Below are positions 50,034-57,799 of a stretch of DNA of 64,000 nt, one piece after another. Origin of the DNA: DASUVM01 sp963704675 (GTDB lineage Bacteria; Patescibacteriota; Saccharimonadia; Saccharimonadales; Saccharimonadaceae). Under the pieces are notes generated by a model. That model did not search any database. It was given only the letters and a program-made list of their open reading frames with translations, and had not been told where the DNA came from. A program made the position numbers and the translations under genes. Location: the NCBI GenBank assembly GCA_963704675.1, contig OY969928.1:1200585-1264584 (forward strand), read 5' to 3'. Each line of letters begins with the position of its first letter. Positions within the stretch are counted from its first letter, which is position 1.

Positions 50034-50486
50034 GTGGCATCTAATCGTCATCTTGGTCGCATTCTTGCATTACAAAGTCTTTATGAGCTGGATTTTCGTG
50101 TTGATTTCCCCAATGATCACCCCGATGCCGATGAAGTTATCGAGCGCAACCTTTCGCGCTACGAAAATACTATTGAAGATAAAGATTTTGTGCGTAATCT
50201 TGTACGTGGCGTGCACTCACGCGTCAAAGAATTCGATGCGCAATTACAGCCAATCGCTCCTGAATGGCCGATTGACCAAATTGCTCGTATCGATAAATGT
50301 ATTTTGCGCATGGCACTGTTTGAGTTGCAGGATAAAGCTGCTGATGTACCGCCGAAGGTTGTTATTAACGAGGCCGTAGAGCTTGCCAAGGCGTTTGGCT
50401 CGGATAATTCATCGAAATTTGTCAATGGCGTGCTTGGTACGGCTTATCGTATGCTTGTCGAAGGAGCCGCCAATGCAGACGCCTAA
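50034..50486 (+). CDS. nusB: Transcription antitermination factor NusB
   Basis: A 150-residue NusB. NRHLGRILALQSLYELDF at the N-terminus, PIDQIARIDKCILRMALFEL, and VINEAVELAKAFGSDNSSKFVNGVLG at the C-terminus. It binds boxA RNA with S10 in rRNA antitermination. GTG start with AAGGAAG upstream. Confidence 0.93.
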   Translation: MASNRHLGRILALQSLYELDFRVDFPNDHPDADEVIERNLSRYENTIEDKDFVRNLVRGVHSRVKEFDAQLQPIAPEWPIDQIARIDKCILRMALFELQDKAADVPPKVVINEAVELAKAFGSDNSSKFVNGVLGTAYRMLVEGAANADA

Positions 50487-50994
50487 GTCTGACGCCCCTA
50501 AATCTCGGTTTGACAAGTTTGAGAAATTTCGTAAATACTTCAGTCGCCGAAAGCCGACTATTCAAGAAGTAGTTCGCGAAACAACTGCTGGAGGTATTGT
50601 GTTTCGCCGGGAAAAAGGTGAGGTTCAGATTCTCTTAACTCAAGATGCGAAAGATCGCTGGACGATTGCCAAAGGCCATGTTGAAGAAGGTGAAATTACT
50701 CGCGAGACGGCTGAGCGCGAGATTCAAGAAGAAACAGGGCTTAAAGAAATGCGCGTCATGGATTGGCTTGGCAAAATCAATTTTCGTTACCGCCGCCAGA
50801 ATAGCCTAGTGCTTATGACAATGCATGTCTATCTTGTGCAGGCACTTGGCGAAACTAATAAACTTAAAAAAGAAGAATGGATGAACGGCATTGCTTGGTT
50901 TAATGTAGCCGATGCTCTTGATAAAATTGAATATGAAGATATTGGCAAACTTATCTTGCTTGCTATGAAGAAAATCCGACAAGGAAAATACTAA
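50473..50994 (+). CDS. Nudix hydrolase
   Basis: A 173-residue protein. A basic N-terminus of about 35 residues is followed by a Nudix domain with box GHVEEGEITRETAEREIQEETGL (about 73-95). The pattern AGGIVFRREKGEVQILLTQDAKDRWTIAKGHVEEGE resembles diadenosine polyphosphate hydrolases of the MutT/AP4A type. It overlaps the nusB end by 14 bp with AAGGAG inside nusB, so it is co-translated. Confidence 0.85.
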   Translation: MQTPKSDAPKSRFDKFEKFRKYFSRRKPTIQEVVRETTAGGIVFRREKGEVQILLTQDAKDRWTIAKGHVEEGEITRETAEREIQEETGLKEMRVMDWLGKINFRYRRQNSLVLMTMHVYLVQALGETNKLKKEEWMNGIAWFNVADALDKIEYEDIGKLILLAMKKIRQGKY

Positions 50995-50995
50995 T

Positions 50996-51703
50996 ATGTC
51001 TGGAATGGATATAACCCCTTATCAAAATTTTGCCGTTGAAAAACTGGGTGGTAAATTTGATAATATTGAAATTTTAGTAACTGCGTTTACGCACCGTAGC
51101 TATGTCAATGAACATAAAAAAAGCACGAGTGTTCACAATGAACGTCTCGAGTTTTTAGGTGATGCGGTGCTTGAATTAGCGGTCACCGATTACTTATATA
51201 AAAACTTTGACGAGCCAGAAGGTATTTTAACCAATTGGCGCGCCGCTCTCGTGCGCACCGAAAGCATCGGCGCCGCGGCTGAACGTCTTGGTTTCGCCTC
51301 ACTCCTCAGGCTTAGTCGTGGTGAGAAACAAGGGAGCGAACGCGCTAAAGCGCAGATTTTGGCTAACTCCTTCGAAGCAGTTATTGGCGCAGTTTATCTT
51401 GAGCGTGGCTACGAAGTAGCTGAAACATTTATTACCGAGAATATTCTCTCAACGTTGACCGGTATTTTAGAAAGTGGCAGTTGGCGAGATCCAAAATCAC
51501 GCCTACAAGAAGTTGCCCAAAGCATTGAAGGGAGCACGCCGGTTTATAAAGTGCTTGAAGAAGAAGGCCCCGACCACGATAAAATTTTCACGCTTGGTGT
51601 ATTTGTTAATAATAGATTACTTGGTAAAGGCAAAGGCCCGTCGAAACAATACGCTCAGCAAAAAGCTGCTGAGGCTGCGCTGAAGCATTATAAAAAGGCT
51701 TAG
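50996..51703 (+). CDS. rnc: Ribonuclease III
   Basis: A 235-residue RNase III. The signature HNERLEFLGDAVLELAVTDYLY (about 47-68), the second catalytic acidic site NSFEAVIGAVYLERG, and a C-terminal double-stranded RNA-binding domain (DPKSRLQEVAQ...GKGKGPSKQYAQQKAAEAALKHY). It processes rRNA precursors and structured mRNAs. AAGGA lies 12 nt before ATG. Confidence 0.95.
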   Translation: MSGMDITPYQNFAVEKLGGKFDNIEILVTAFTHRSYVNEHKKSTSVHNERLEFLGDAVLELAVTDYLYKNFDEPEGILTNWRAALVRTESIGAAAERLGFASLLRLSRGEKQGSERAKAQILANSFEAVIGAVYLERGYEVAETFITENILSTLTGILESGSWRDPKSRLQEVAQSIEGSTPVYKVLEEEGPDHDKIFTLGVFVNNRLLGKGKGPSKQYAQQKAAEAALKHYKKA

Positions 51704-51710
51704 GGCAAAC

Positions 51711-51778
51711 GAAAAGGCCGCCGAATGGTTCGGCGTCGGAAGGTCTTGATCGACATTCCGGTGAACCTTTTCGGCGGC
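51711..51778 (-). terminator. Long hairpin, twin of the one at 52226
   Basis: GAAAAGGCCGCCGAATGGTTC at the left pairs with GAACCTTTTCGGCGGC at the right, with inner hairpins. The 3' end of rnc and of the minus-strand gene at 51780 meet here. The sequence is nearly the same as 52226-52285, so the two are homologous. Confidence 0.6.
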
Positions 51779-51779
51779 A

Positions 51780-52106
51780 TTATGCACGCTGCTGTCTGAC
51801 CTTGGCTGCTTGAATGAAGCACACTACTGTGAAGGTGAGGCCGATCAAAAAAACGAGCCATTTGAGAAGAATAAAAATAGTAAGCCAGAAAACATCGGGG
51901 ATAATGACTCCGGCCCAATCGACGAAGAGCCCTCCGCCGGCAACTATTCCTAATCCCCAGAACACATATCCAAGTGCTTTGAAAGCATTCTTGAAAGTAT
52001 GCTTAGCCTTGACCAGCTGTTTCCAGGGTGCTGCCATCTGCATGACGATCCCTAGAACTTGAGTGGCGTAGCCAAAGATACCGGCTAGCACGAACAGTAT
52101 GCTCAT
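51780..52106 (-). CDS. Small membrane protein with three or four helices
   Basis: A 108-residue membrane protein (helices at about 3-24, 43-62, 70-98). GAGGA precedes ATG. No family recognised. It shares with the next gene on the same strand (52288) its size class and an almost identical terminal hairpin, which suggests duplication or common origin of the units. Confidence 0.65.
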   Translation of the reverse strand: MSILFVLAGIFGYATQVLGIVMQMAAPWKQLVKAKHTFKNAFKALGYVFWGLGIVAGGGLFVDWAGVIIPDVFWLTIFILLKWLVFLIGLTFTVVCFIQAAKVRQQRA

Positions 52107-52225
52107 ATTTCCTCAATGGCAGTAGACGTTAACGCACTTTAATTACTATAGTATATAAGTGAGTAAACTCAACTCAACTCTCTTTATGATTTAATGATAG
52201 TGTTGATAACAATATATAAGGATAT

Positions 52226-52285
52226 GAAAAGGCCACCGAATGGTTCGGCGAAGAAGGTAGAAACCTCCTGAACCTTTTCGGCGGC
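52226..52285 (-). terminator. Long hairpin, twin of the one at 51711
   Basis: GAAAAGGCCACCGAATGGTTC pairs with GAACCTTTTCGGCGGC. It lies 2 bp beyond the stop of the minus-strand gene at 52288. One G/A difference in the left arm from the twin copy. Confidence 0.6.
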
Positions 52286-52287
52286 TA

Positions 52288-52602
52288 TTAGCTAGCGCGC
52301 TGTTCGTTACGTTTTGCTATCTTCACACTCAATACCGCAGTAGCGGCACCGAAGACGAGCATCCCCACCTCGAGCCCATAGAGCAATTTGTACAAGGGGT
52401 GGTTGATGAGGGTGGGTTCGTTGAACGATCTGAGGAATATCTTGAGGAGTGCGATTGCGGCGACACACCCCACGATACAGATGACTGCCAGCCCGCCTGC
52501 TTGACGGCCCGAGCTTGATCGAGCGGCGAGTCTCGGCAGAGCCACCAGCGCGACAGTACATGCTACTTCAAGAACGAGGAATACCCACATAACCTGTGTC
52601 AT
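52288..52602 (-). CDS. Small membrane protein with three helices
   Basis: A 104-residue membrane protein starting at ATG 52602 with AAGGAG 6 nt upstream. Helices at about 3-25, 36-58 and 74-95. Not recognised. Confidence 0.65.
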   Translation of the reverse strand: MTQVMWVFLVLEVACTVALVALPRLAARSSSGRQAGGLAVICIVGCVAAIALLKIFLRSFNEPTLINHPLYKLLYGLEVGMLVFGAATAVLSVKIAKRNEQRAS

Positions 52603-52722
52603 GTTTTCTCCTTCAGAGTGCGGTAGCAAATGGTCGATACGCTACTAGACTGTAAATTATACTATAACATTTAAGCTGTGTCAATAGCTCGGATACAAAA
52701 CTTAAATGCACTGTTAAACAGA

Positions 52723-52751
52723 TTGACAATTACTAGAAAACCGCGTACTAT
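52723..52751 (+). promoter_or_regulatory. Promoter of rpsP
   Basis: TTGACA (52723-52728), 17-nt spacer, TACTAT (52746-52751). Leader about 58 nt with AAGAGGA before ATG. Confidence 0.65.
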
Positions 52752-52815
52752 TAGCAGAAGTCACAGACTGAAACCTTTGATTTAATTTTTAAGTTATAAG
52801 AGGAACGAAGAAAAA

Positions 52816-53181
52816 ATGCTTGCAATTCGAATGCAACGATTAGGCCGCAAGGCACTGCCAACATATCGCCTGGCTGTTCAGGAATCACGGCGTCACCCTT
52901 CAAGCGGCCGCGTGGTTGCCTATGTTGGTAGCTATAATCCGCACACTAAAGCGGTAAAGCTTGATAAGGAAAAAGTAGAGTTCTACTTAAAAAATGGCGC
53001 GCAACCAACACCGCGTGTGGTGAAGGTGCTGCGAAGTGAAAAAGTTGAGCTTCCTTCATGGGTAAAAGGCGCAGCCGAAAAGAAGCGCACCATTAAAAGC
53101 CCTGAAAAACTACGTAAGAATCAACCTAAAGAAAAAGCTGCTGATGCCCCAGAAGCACCGGCAGATAGCGCAGAGGCTTAA
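52816..53181 (+). CDS. rpsP: Ribosomal protein bS16
   Basis: A 121-residue S16. The first 80 residues are typical: LAIRMQRLGRKALPTYRLAVQESRRHPSSGRVVAYVGSYNPHTK...FYLKNGAQPTPRVVKVL. A Lys/Ala/Pro-rich C-terminal tail extends it. rpsP is followed by the KH protein gene and later by trmD, an order familiar from many bacteria (rpsP-khpA-rimM-trmD), here without rimM between. Confidence 0.95.
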   Translation: MLAIRMQRLGRKALPTYRLAVQESRRHPSSGRVVAYVGSYNPHTKAVKLDKEKVEFYLKNGAQPTPRVVKVLRSEKVELPSWVKGAAEKKRTIKSPEKLRKNQPKEKAADAPEAPADSAEA

Positions 53182-53201
53182 AAACATATTAAATTTCGCG
53201 T

Positions 53202-53228
53202 AAAACCGTCTACTAAGTGGGCGGTTTT
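53202..53228 (+). terminator. Hairpin between rpsP and the KH gene
   Basis: AAAACCG (53202-53208) and CGGTTTT (53222-53228). A weak intrinsic terminator with its own T run; it may reduce readthrough into the KH gene. Confidence 0.5.
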
Positions 53229-53311
53229 AGGATACAGCCAGCTCGATTTTGTTACAATAGAAGAGCTGACATGCGTGAAACACCAACCGAAAAGGAGAGG
53301 GGGGAAACCTT

Positions 53312-53725
53312 ATGTCCAACATTGATCAGCAGTTTGTTGAGTATATCGTAAAATCACTCGTAAGCCGTCCGGATGACGTCACGGTCGAGCGAAGTATCGA
53401 TGAAAAGGGTGTGCTTTTAGTGCTCAGTGTGCATCCAGATGATCTTGGCCGGGTGATTGGCCGCCGCGGTACAACCGCACAAAGTCTGCGCACACTTTTA
53501 CGTGCACTGGGCACTAAAAATGACGCTCGTTATAATCTTAAAATTGTCGATACCGATAATTTAGAAGGTGCGACAAACAGCACAGCACCACCACAAAGTG
53601 ATGATGCAGACGCTTCTTCGAGCACCCCTGTGGACAACACACCAGAGGGCCCTGTGGAAGACTCGAGTGCACTTAGTAAGAAGACACGAAAAGAGCTTGC
53701 AGATCTCGATGATCTCGATATATAA
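53312..53725 (+). CDS. KH-domain RNA-binding protein (KhpA-like)
   Basis: A 137-residue protein. The KH domain fills residues 1-80 with the GxxG loop in VIGRRGTTAQSLRTLLRAL (G50-G53). The C-terminal 55 residues are acidic and low-complexity (DDADASSSTPVDNTPEGPVEDSS), longer than KhpA. KhpA/KhpB bind small RNAs and mRNAs, and act in cell-wall synthesis in Gram-positives. A G-rich ribosome site (AGGAGAGGGGGG) precedes ATG. Confidence 0.85.
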   Translation: MSNIDQQFVEYIVKSLVSRPDDVTVERSIDEKGVLLVLSVHPDDLGRVIGRRGTTAQSLRTLLRALGTKNDARYNLKIVDTDNLEGATNSTAPPQSDDADASSSTPVDNTPEGPVEDSSALSKKTRKELADLDDLDI

Positions 53726-53826
53726 TAAAAATTAAGTTCAGGCGGGGTGAGAGCCGCCAGAACAACTGATGAACAAAAACAAAAAAGCTCTTGCGAGCAA
53801 CGTAAAAGTTGAGAGCTTATGTGGTG

Positions 53827-53857
53827 AAACAACCGGCCTGTGGCCGGTTGTTTTATT
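53827..53857 (+). terminator. Terminator of the rpsP-KH region
   Basis: AAACAACCGGCC (53827-53838) and GGCCGGTTGTTT (53842-53853) with a 3-nt loop, followed by TATTT. A strong intrinsic terminator. Confidence 0.8.
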
Positions 53858-53873
53858 TAAATCAAATAGGTAG

Positions 53874-53905
53874 AAGCGTCGGCTACACTGATGTAGCCGA
53901 CGCTT
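53874..53905 (-). terminator. Terminator of the gene at 53953
   Basis: AAGCGTCGGCTACA (53874-53887) and TGTAGCCGACGCTT (53892-53905), a perfect 14-bp stem with a 4-nt loop, about 47 bp beyond the stop. Confidence 0.65.
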
Positions 53906-53952
53906 TGACTCCCTGAAGTTTACATCCCCGCCTCCTTAAGATGCAATAGCAG

Positions 53953-54462
53953 CTAGCGCTGGCTTAGATTGCTCTTTGAGCGACCGTCTGGCCGAAGCTC
54001 GAGGATATGCCTTACTGCCTGGCGCATTTCCTCGCCAATCTCAACCGATATCCAGTGGAAGGTTTCGGCGGGGTGTGGCTCGATCGTTGATGAGAGGGGC
54101 CCGGGTATACAAAGGTAGTTGCCTGTACGAACGAATATCATCCAGGCTGCTGCATCGGCACCAAATGCTTGCATAATTTCTGCACTGAATCCGCTGACGT
54201 TATCAGACAAGTATTCGCCGATTTCGAAGGCCGCCCTCAGCACGTTCGACGTGACACCGTGCCGCTCACCAGCGTCGTAGCTGTCGAATGTTCGCATTAT
54301 CTTCCATCGGAATAGCCAGCAGCCCTCTTGGTTGGGATCTGGCAAGACCTCGAGCTTAGCCATCGGTCCGGCTATCTTGACTGTAGCCCCGGTCCTATCG
54401 ACTGATCTGAGCGTCATCTTACTTCCTCTGTCGCTCCACCAATCAGGACATTCGGAAGACAT
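53953..54462 (-). CDS. Hypothetical protein (orphan gene)
   Basis: A 169-residue protein starting at ATG 54462, with CGGAGG 5 nt upstream. A mixed alpha/beta protein with a Trp-rich opening (ECPDWWSDRGSKM) and no recognised family. Orphan unit with hairpin. Confidence 0.6.
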   Translation of the reverse strand: MSSECPDWWSDRGSKMTLRSVDRTGATVKIAGPMAKLEVLPDPNQEGCWLFRWKIMRTFDSYDAGERHGVTSNVLRAAFEIGEYLSDNVSGFSAEIMQAFGADAAAWMIFVRTGNYLCIPGPLSSTIEPHPAETFHWISVEIGEEMRQAVRHILELRPDGRSKSNLSQR

Positions 54463-54619
54463 AAAACCTCCGGTCGCTGTTTTGTGTGTATTGCAAAACA
54501 TGACTACTATAGAGCATTTTTTCCTTTTATGTCAAAATTAAAACAATATGATGATTGCATGTGAGCGTTGCGAGACAGAGGAGATGAGCCCTGACCGCAA
54601 ACGTCTCATAACAAACTTT

Positions 54620-55000
54620 TTATGTCCAATGTATGGCGGGCAAAACTGAAGGTAGACCTTTGCGGTTCAGGATGGGGAGGGGTTGTGGGAGATGAGGCAA
54701 ATCTTCTCGGTGGATAGTGAAAACAGTCTTACTCCACACGCCACCTTTATGCTCGTACGGCGCGACGCCCATGTAATCGAGATAAAGTGACGTTTCTTCG
54801 CCAGCCTCGAATTTTACGCGCACGGTAAGCCGCCTTATTCCGCCTGCTTCGCAAGGCGCAGGTGGCGCTTTGACCGTTGCGTGTGCGACAATTCCTTGCT
54901 CTTGATCGACGATGACTATGTTGAGACCAGGGGTAAGGTCTGCTCGTCGTAACTTGCGAAGCGAAGACATGCCAGCAGGGGCGGGCTGATTGTCGGCCAT
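54620..55000 (-). CDS. Hypothetical protein (orphan gene)
   Basis: A 126-residue protein, apparently beta-rich (LTPGLNIVIVDQEQGIVAHATVKAP...RRLTVRVKFEAGEETSLYLDYMGV). GAGGAG 4 nt before ATG. Family not recognised. Expressed in line with the gene at 53953 but about 160 bp apart. Confidence 0.6.
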   Translation of the reverse strand: MADNQPAPAGMSSLRKLRRADLTPGLNIVIVDQEQGIVAHATVKAPPAPCEAGGIRRLTVRVKFEAGEETSLYLDYMGVAPYEHKGGVWSKTVFTIHREDLPHLPQPLPILNRKGLPSVLPAIHWT

Positions 55001-55143
55001 GGATCTCCTCTGTCGATCGGGATTACCGATGCCTGCAAGAGGCTTATAGAATCATTACAAATCAAATATTAAAATGTCAACAAAAAAGTAAAACCTACTA
55101 CATTAAGTGTGTCATGAGGAGATGAGCTCATCACACAATTTGG

Positions 55144-55434
55144 CTACGAAATTCTCTCGATCCACTGACGTGTCCATCGAAAAGCACATACCACGATGAT
55201 AATATATATGGGCACTGAGGTGATAGGTGAGCCCATCCAGCTGGTCCATTGATGAAAGAGCGCGGAGTGGCTTTCGTGCGAGAACCAATGGATGATAAGA
55301 GTGAGTAGCTTGATGGCACCGGTTAGTACGAAGAGGAATCCCCATAAAAGTGGGACACCTAAGATGCACAAGACTACTCCAAGCCCTATCTTCTGGCCTG
55401 AGGTGAGCCGATAGTTCCCTGGAATTTTGCTCAT
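55144..55434 (-). CDS. Small membrane protein
   Basis: A 96-residue protein with two membrane helices (about 16-42 and 70-88). AGAGGAG lies directly before the ATG, closer than normal, so the true start is uncertain. A palindrome (GATGAGCTCATC, 55120-55131) follows. A second overlapping frame is less protein-like. Confidence 0.5.
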   Translation of the reverse strand: MSKIPGNYRLTSGQKIGLGVVLCILGVPLLWGFLFVLTGAIKLLTLIIHWFSHESHSALFHQWTSWMGSPITSVPIYIIIVVCAFRWTRQWIERIS

Positions 55435-55510
55435 CTCCTCTGGGAGTGCGCGGGCGCGCAACGATGCTCGTTTTATACGAGTGTAAGTACCATAACATCT
55501 TTATATTTAC

Positions 55511-55539
55511 TTGTCTAGATTGAACGCTAATGATATAGT
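55511..55539 (+). promoter_or_regulatory. Promoter giving a leaderless trmD mRNA
   Basis: TTGTCT (55511-55516), 17-nt spacer, TATAGT (55534-55539). The ATG is 8 nt after the -10 box; no ribosome site. Confidence 0.6.
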
Positions 55540-55546
55540 GCTAACG

Positions 55547-56209
55547 ATGACGAAAAAAATTCAAACAATCTCACTATTCCCTCAAATGTTTTCAGCAATT
55601 TTGAATGAAAGCATGATGTTCAAAGCTCAAGATCGTGAGATTATTGAGTTCAAGCATACCGATTTGCGAGAATTCGGGCTTGGGCCTCGCCGGCAGGTTG
55701 ATGACACGCCTTATGGCGGCGGTGATGGCATGCTGCTGAAGCCGGAGCCATTATTTGCAGCCGTTGAGCAGGCGAAGCAACATGACCCCGATGCTACCAT
55801 ATGCCTAATGACGCCGCGCGGCAAAACGTGGGCACAGCCACAGGCCGAAGAGTTAGCGAATGATGAGCACGGGCTTATCTTTATTTGTGCCCGCTATGAA
55901 GGCTATGACGAGCGTATTGCAACGCTTGTTGATCGACAGATTAGCATTGGTAATTATGTGCTGACTGGCGGTGAATTGCCGGCGCTTGTAGTTATTGATA
56001 GCATCGTGCGCCTGATGCCTGGTGTGCTTGGCGGCGAGACATCAGCAGCAATTGAAAGTTTTAGCGACGGTCAAAATCTTGAGTTTCCGCAGTATACTCG
56101 CCCGGCCGAGTTTCGAGGCATGAAAGTGCCAGAAGTATTGCTTGGCGGTAATCATGCAGAGATTGCTGGGTGGCGTGAAACAGAGAGCAAGGCGCAGTCA
56201 AAACTTTAG
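55547..56209 (+). CDS. trmD: tRNA (guanine-N1)-methyltransferase TrmD
   Basis: A 220-residue TrmD. ISLFPQMFSAILNESMM at the start, DLREFGLGPRRQVDDTPYGGGDGMLLKPEPL, the knotted SAM site ICARYEGYDERI and GNYVLTGGELPALVVIDSIVRLMPGVLG, and PEVLLGGNHAEIAGWR. It makes m1G37 in tRNAs reading CUN, CCN and CGG. Start ATG 55547; an upstream extension overlaps the promoter. Confidence 0.95.
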   Translation: MTKKIQTISLFPQMFSAILNESMMFKAQDREIIEFKHTDLREFGLGPRRQVDDTPYGGGDGMLLKPEPLFAAVEQAKQHDPDATICLMTPRGKTWAQPQAEELANDEHGLIFICARYEGYDERIATLVDRQISIGNYVLTGGELPALVVIDSIVRLMPGVLGGETSAAIESFSDGQNLEFPQYTRPAEFRGMKVPEVLLGGNHAEIAGWRETESKAQSKL

Positions 56210-56343
56210 AAACCGAATTACAAACCTTCTCTAAACCACTCTCTTTCATTAAAGCTCCAGTGGAGCTTTAATGAAGCGTTGGGCTGAAATCGGTTAGTTA
56301 AACCGATTTCACACGATTTAGAGAAGGTTTGTAATTCGGTTTC
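56209..56343 (+). repeat. Structured repeat, copy B (after trmD) with 27-bp terminal inverted repeats
   Basis: Begins at the last base of the trmD stop. Perfect 27-bp arms at 56209-56235 and 56317-56343 enclose two perfect inner hairpins: TTCATTAAAGCTC/GAGCTTTAATGAA (56245-56257/56263-56275) and TGAAATCGGTT/AACCGATTTCA (56285-56295/56301-56311). The unpaired strings ACCACTC and GCGTTGGGC match copy A (46174-46250). A three-way junction is predicted. It may be a small mobile element, a structured RNA or a 3'-end stabiliser. Confidence 0.7.
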
Positions 56344-56351
56344 TTAACGGT

Positions 56352-56382
56352 TTAAAATACGGGCTAGAGGCCCGTATTTAAG
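56352..56382 (+). terminator. Terminator downstream of trmD
   Basis: AAATACGGGC and GCCCGTATTT (56355-56364 and 56370-56379), 10-bp stem with a TAGAG loop. Confidence 0.65.
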
Positions 56383-56393
56383 ATTCCGTCAAT

Positions 56394-56428
56394 GCCTGGT
56401 GATATGAGAGGATAACACCAGGCGTTTT
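56394..56428 (+). terminator. Second terminator downstream of trmD
   Basis: GCCTGGTG (56394-56401) and CACCAGGC (56416-56423), followed by GTTTT. Confidence 0.65.
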
Positions 56429-56606
56429 GTGGTGGACAGACTGCGAAGCTGTGGGGTTTTTGGTCGTTTTTGTTTCACATTTCGCTTGTTAGTAACTCTA
56501 TCTTAAAAAACAGATAAGCACAAGCAATAAAGCCAAAGTTACAACAATGGCATTGCACGAAGTGTTACTATGATAAAGTAATAGCTTAAGCCGAAAAGGA
56601 AGCTCT
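56429..56606. other. Upstream region of sodN
   Basis: No gene. It must hold the sodN promoter; TTGCAC (about 56552) with TAAAGT (about 56573) is a poor candidate with a 15-nt spacer. No metal-regulator operator was recognised. Confidence 0.25.
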
Positions 56607-57011
56607 ATGAATTTATTTTCTTTTAAATTAGTTGATGCACACTGTGATATTCCCTGTGGAATTTATGAGACTGACACGATGACGCACGCTGCCAACACCT
56701 GCGTACGCATGATCGGAAAGATTGAAGCACTCGGCGAAGTCGATAATAACGAAAAGCACAACACCTTTATCCGTGCCATTATGGTAAAAGAAAATCATGC
56801 CGAACGCGTCAAGCATGAATTGGCGGTGCTGTGGGGCGATTACTTCAAGCCTGAACATCGTGAGCGCTTTCCGGAACTCCATGAGACTTTCTGGCATGCC
56901 TTAAAACAGGCCAGCAAAGTAAAACAAAGTGTTTCAATGGAAGAAGCTAAGAAATTACAAGACATGGTGCAAGAAATTGGCCGCATGTTTGCTGAATCTA
57001 AACAAGCTTAA
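56607..57011 (+). CDS. sodN: Nickel superoxide dismutase
   Basis: A 134-residue Ni-SOD. The nickel hook HCDIPCGIY begins at residue 12 (H12, C13, D14, P16, C17, Y20). In characterised Ni-SODs the propeptide is removed so that this His becomes the N-terminus and a nickel ligand, which here would need cleavage after MNLFSFKLVDA. The helical bundle follows. The next gene, adjoining with no gap, encodes the maturation peptidase. AAGGA precedes ATG. Confidence 0.92.
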   Translation: MNLFSFKLVDAHCDIPCGIYETDTMTHAANTCVRMIGKIEALGEVDNNEKHNTFIRAIMVKENHAERVKHELAVLWGDYFKPEHRERFPELHETFWHALKQASKVKQSVSMEEAKKLQDMVQEIGRMFAESKQA

Positions 57012-57785
57012 ATGATCATTCGCCGTGTTCGGGGCAGAAGTATGTTGCCATCCTTTCAAGATGGCGACATTGTTATGGCACGTCAAAAAGTTTATAAACC
57101 AGGCGATGCCATTATTTTTAAATCCCCAGTTGGCGAGGTCATAAAACGAATTGAAAAAATCGAAAAAAGTGAGTTGTTTGTACGTGGTGACAACATGCAT
57201 GATAGTTTTGATAGTTTGGCATATGGCAACATTCAAAAAAGCGCTATACTAGGAGCAGTTATGGCACGAATTCACTTTGCAACAGCGACTAATCCACCAA
57301 AATTAGCTGAACCTCAATTAGCTTGGGTGCTTATGACTACCGGTGGTCTTCTTGTGTTTTTAGTGCTTGCGCAACTTGGTAGTTTTGAAAAGTTTTCGCT
57401 TGCCGTCGGTTCATATGGCCTTTTTACTGGCCGAGGTTCTGCCATTTTTGCGATTACAATCGCAGCTCTCGAGATCTTAGCCTTGCCAGCCTTGCTTCGC
57501 CTTAGACTGAGCCCGGCTATGCGCTATATTAGTACCGGTGCTATCTTAGCTGCACCAATTTTGTGGTTTATGCTGATAGCATTTGCATTTGTGACTGGCA
57601 TGCCAGTTGAGAATACCGGTTTATTTGGTGGCATTGTTGCACTTCCTGTTGCTATTTACACCGTTTTATTTAGTGGCTTACTCTTGTTTTCGGCCATTGC
57701 TTCGTTGATTGTGCTCAGACCAGTCGATCGCAAACTAGCGAAGCCTTCGCATAAAAAGAGCAGCGCTAACATTCTAAACACCTGA
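57012..57785 (+). CDS. sodX: Ni-SOD maturation peptidase fused to a membrane domain
   Basis: A 257-residue protein. The first 90 residues are an S26-type (signal peptidase-like) protease with the Ser in VRGRSMLPSF (S10) and the Lys in GEVIKRI (K45), the arrangement of the nickel-type SOD maturation protease SodX. From about residue 105 on there are four membrane helices resembling a DoxX/MauE-like domain. Known SodX proteins consist of the peptidase only. It starts immediately after the sodN stop. Confidence 0.85.
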   Translation: MIIRRVRGRSMLPSFQDGDIVMARQKVYKPGDAIIFKSPVGEVIKRIEKIEKSELFVRGDNMHDSFDSLAYGNIQKSAILGAVMARIHFATATNPPKLAEPQLAWVLMTTGGLLVFLVLAQLGSFEKFSLAVGSYGLFTGRGSAIFAITIAALEILALPALLRLRLSPAMRYISTGAILAAPILWFMLIAFAFVTGMPVENTGLFGGIVALPVAIYTVLFSGLLLFSAIASLIVLRPVDRKLAKPSHKKSSANILNT

Positions 57786-57799
57786 GCGAGGCGAGAAAT

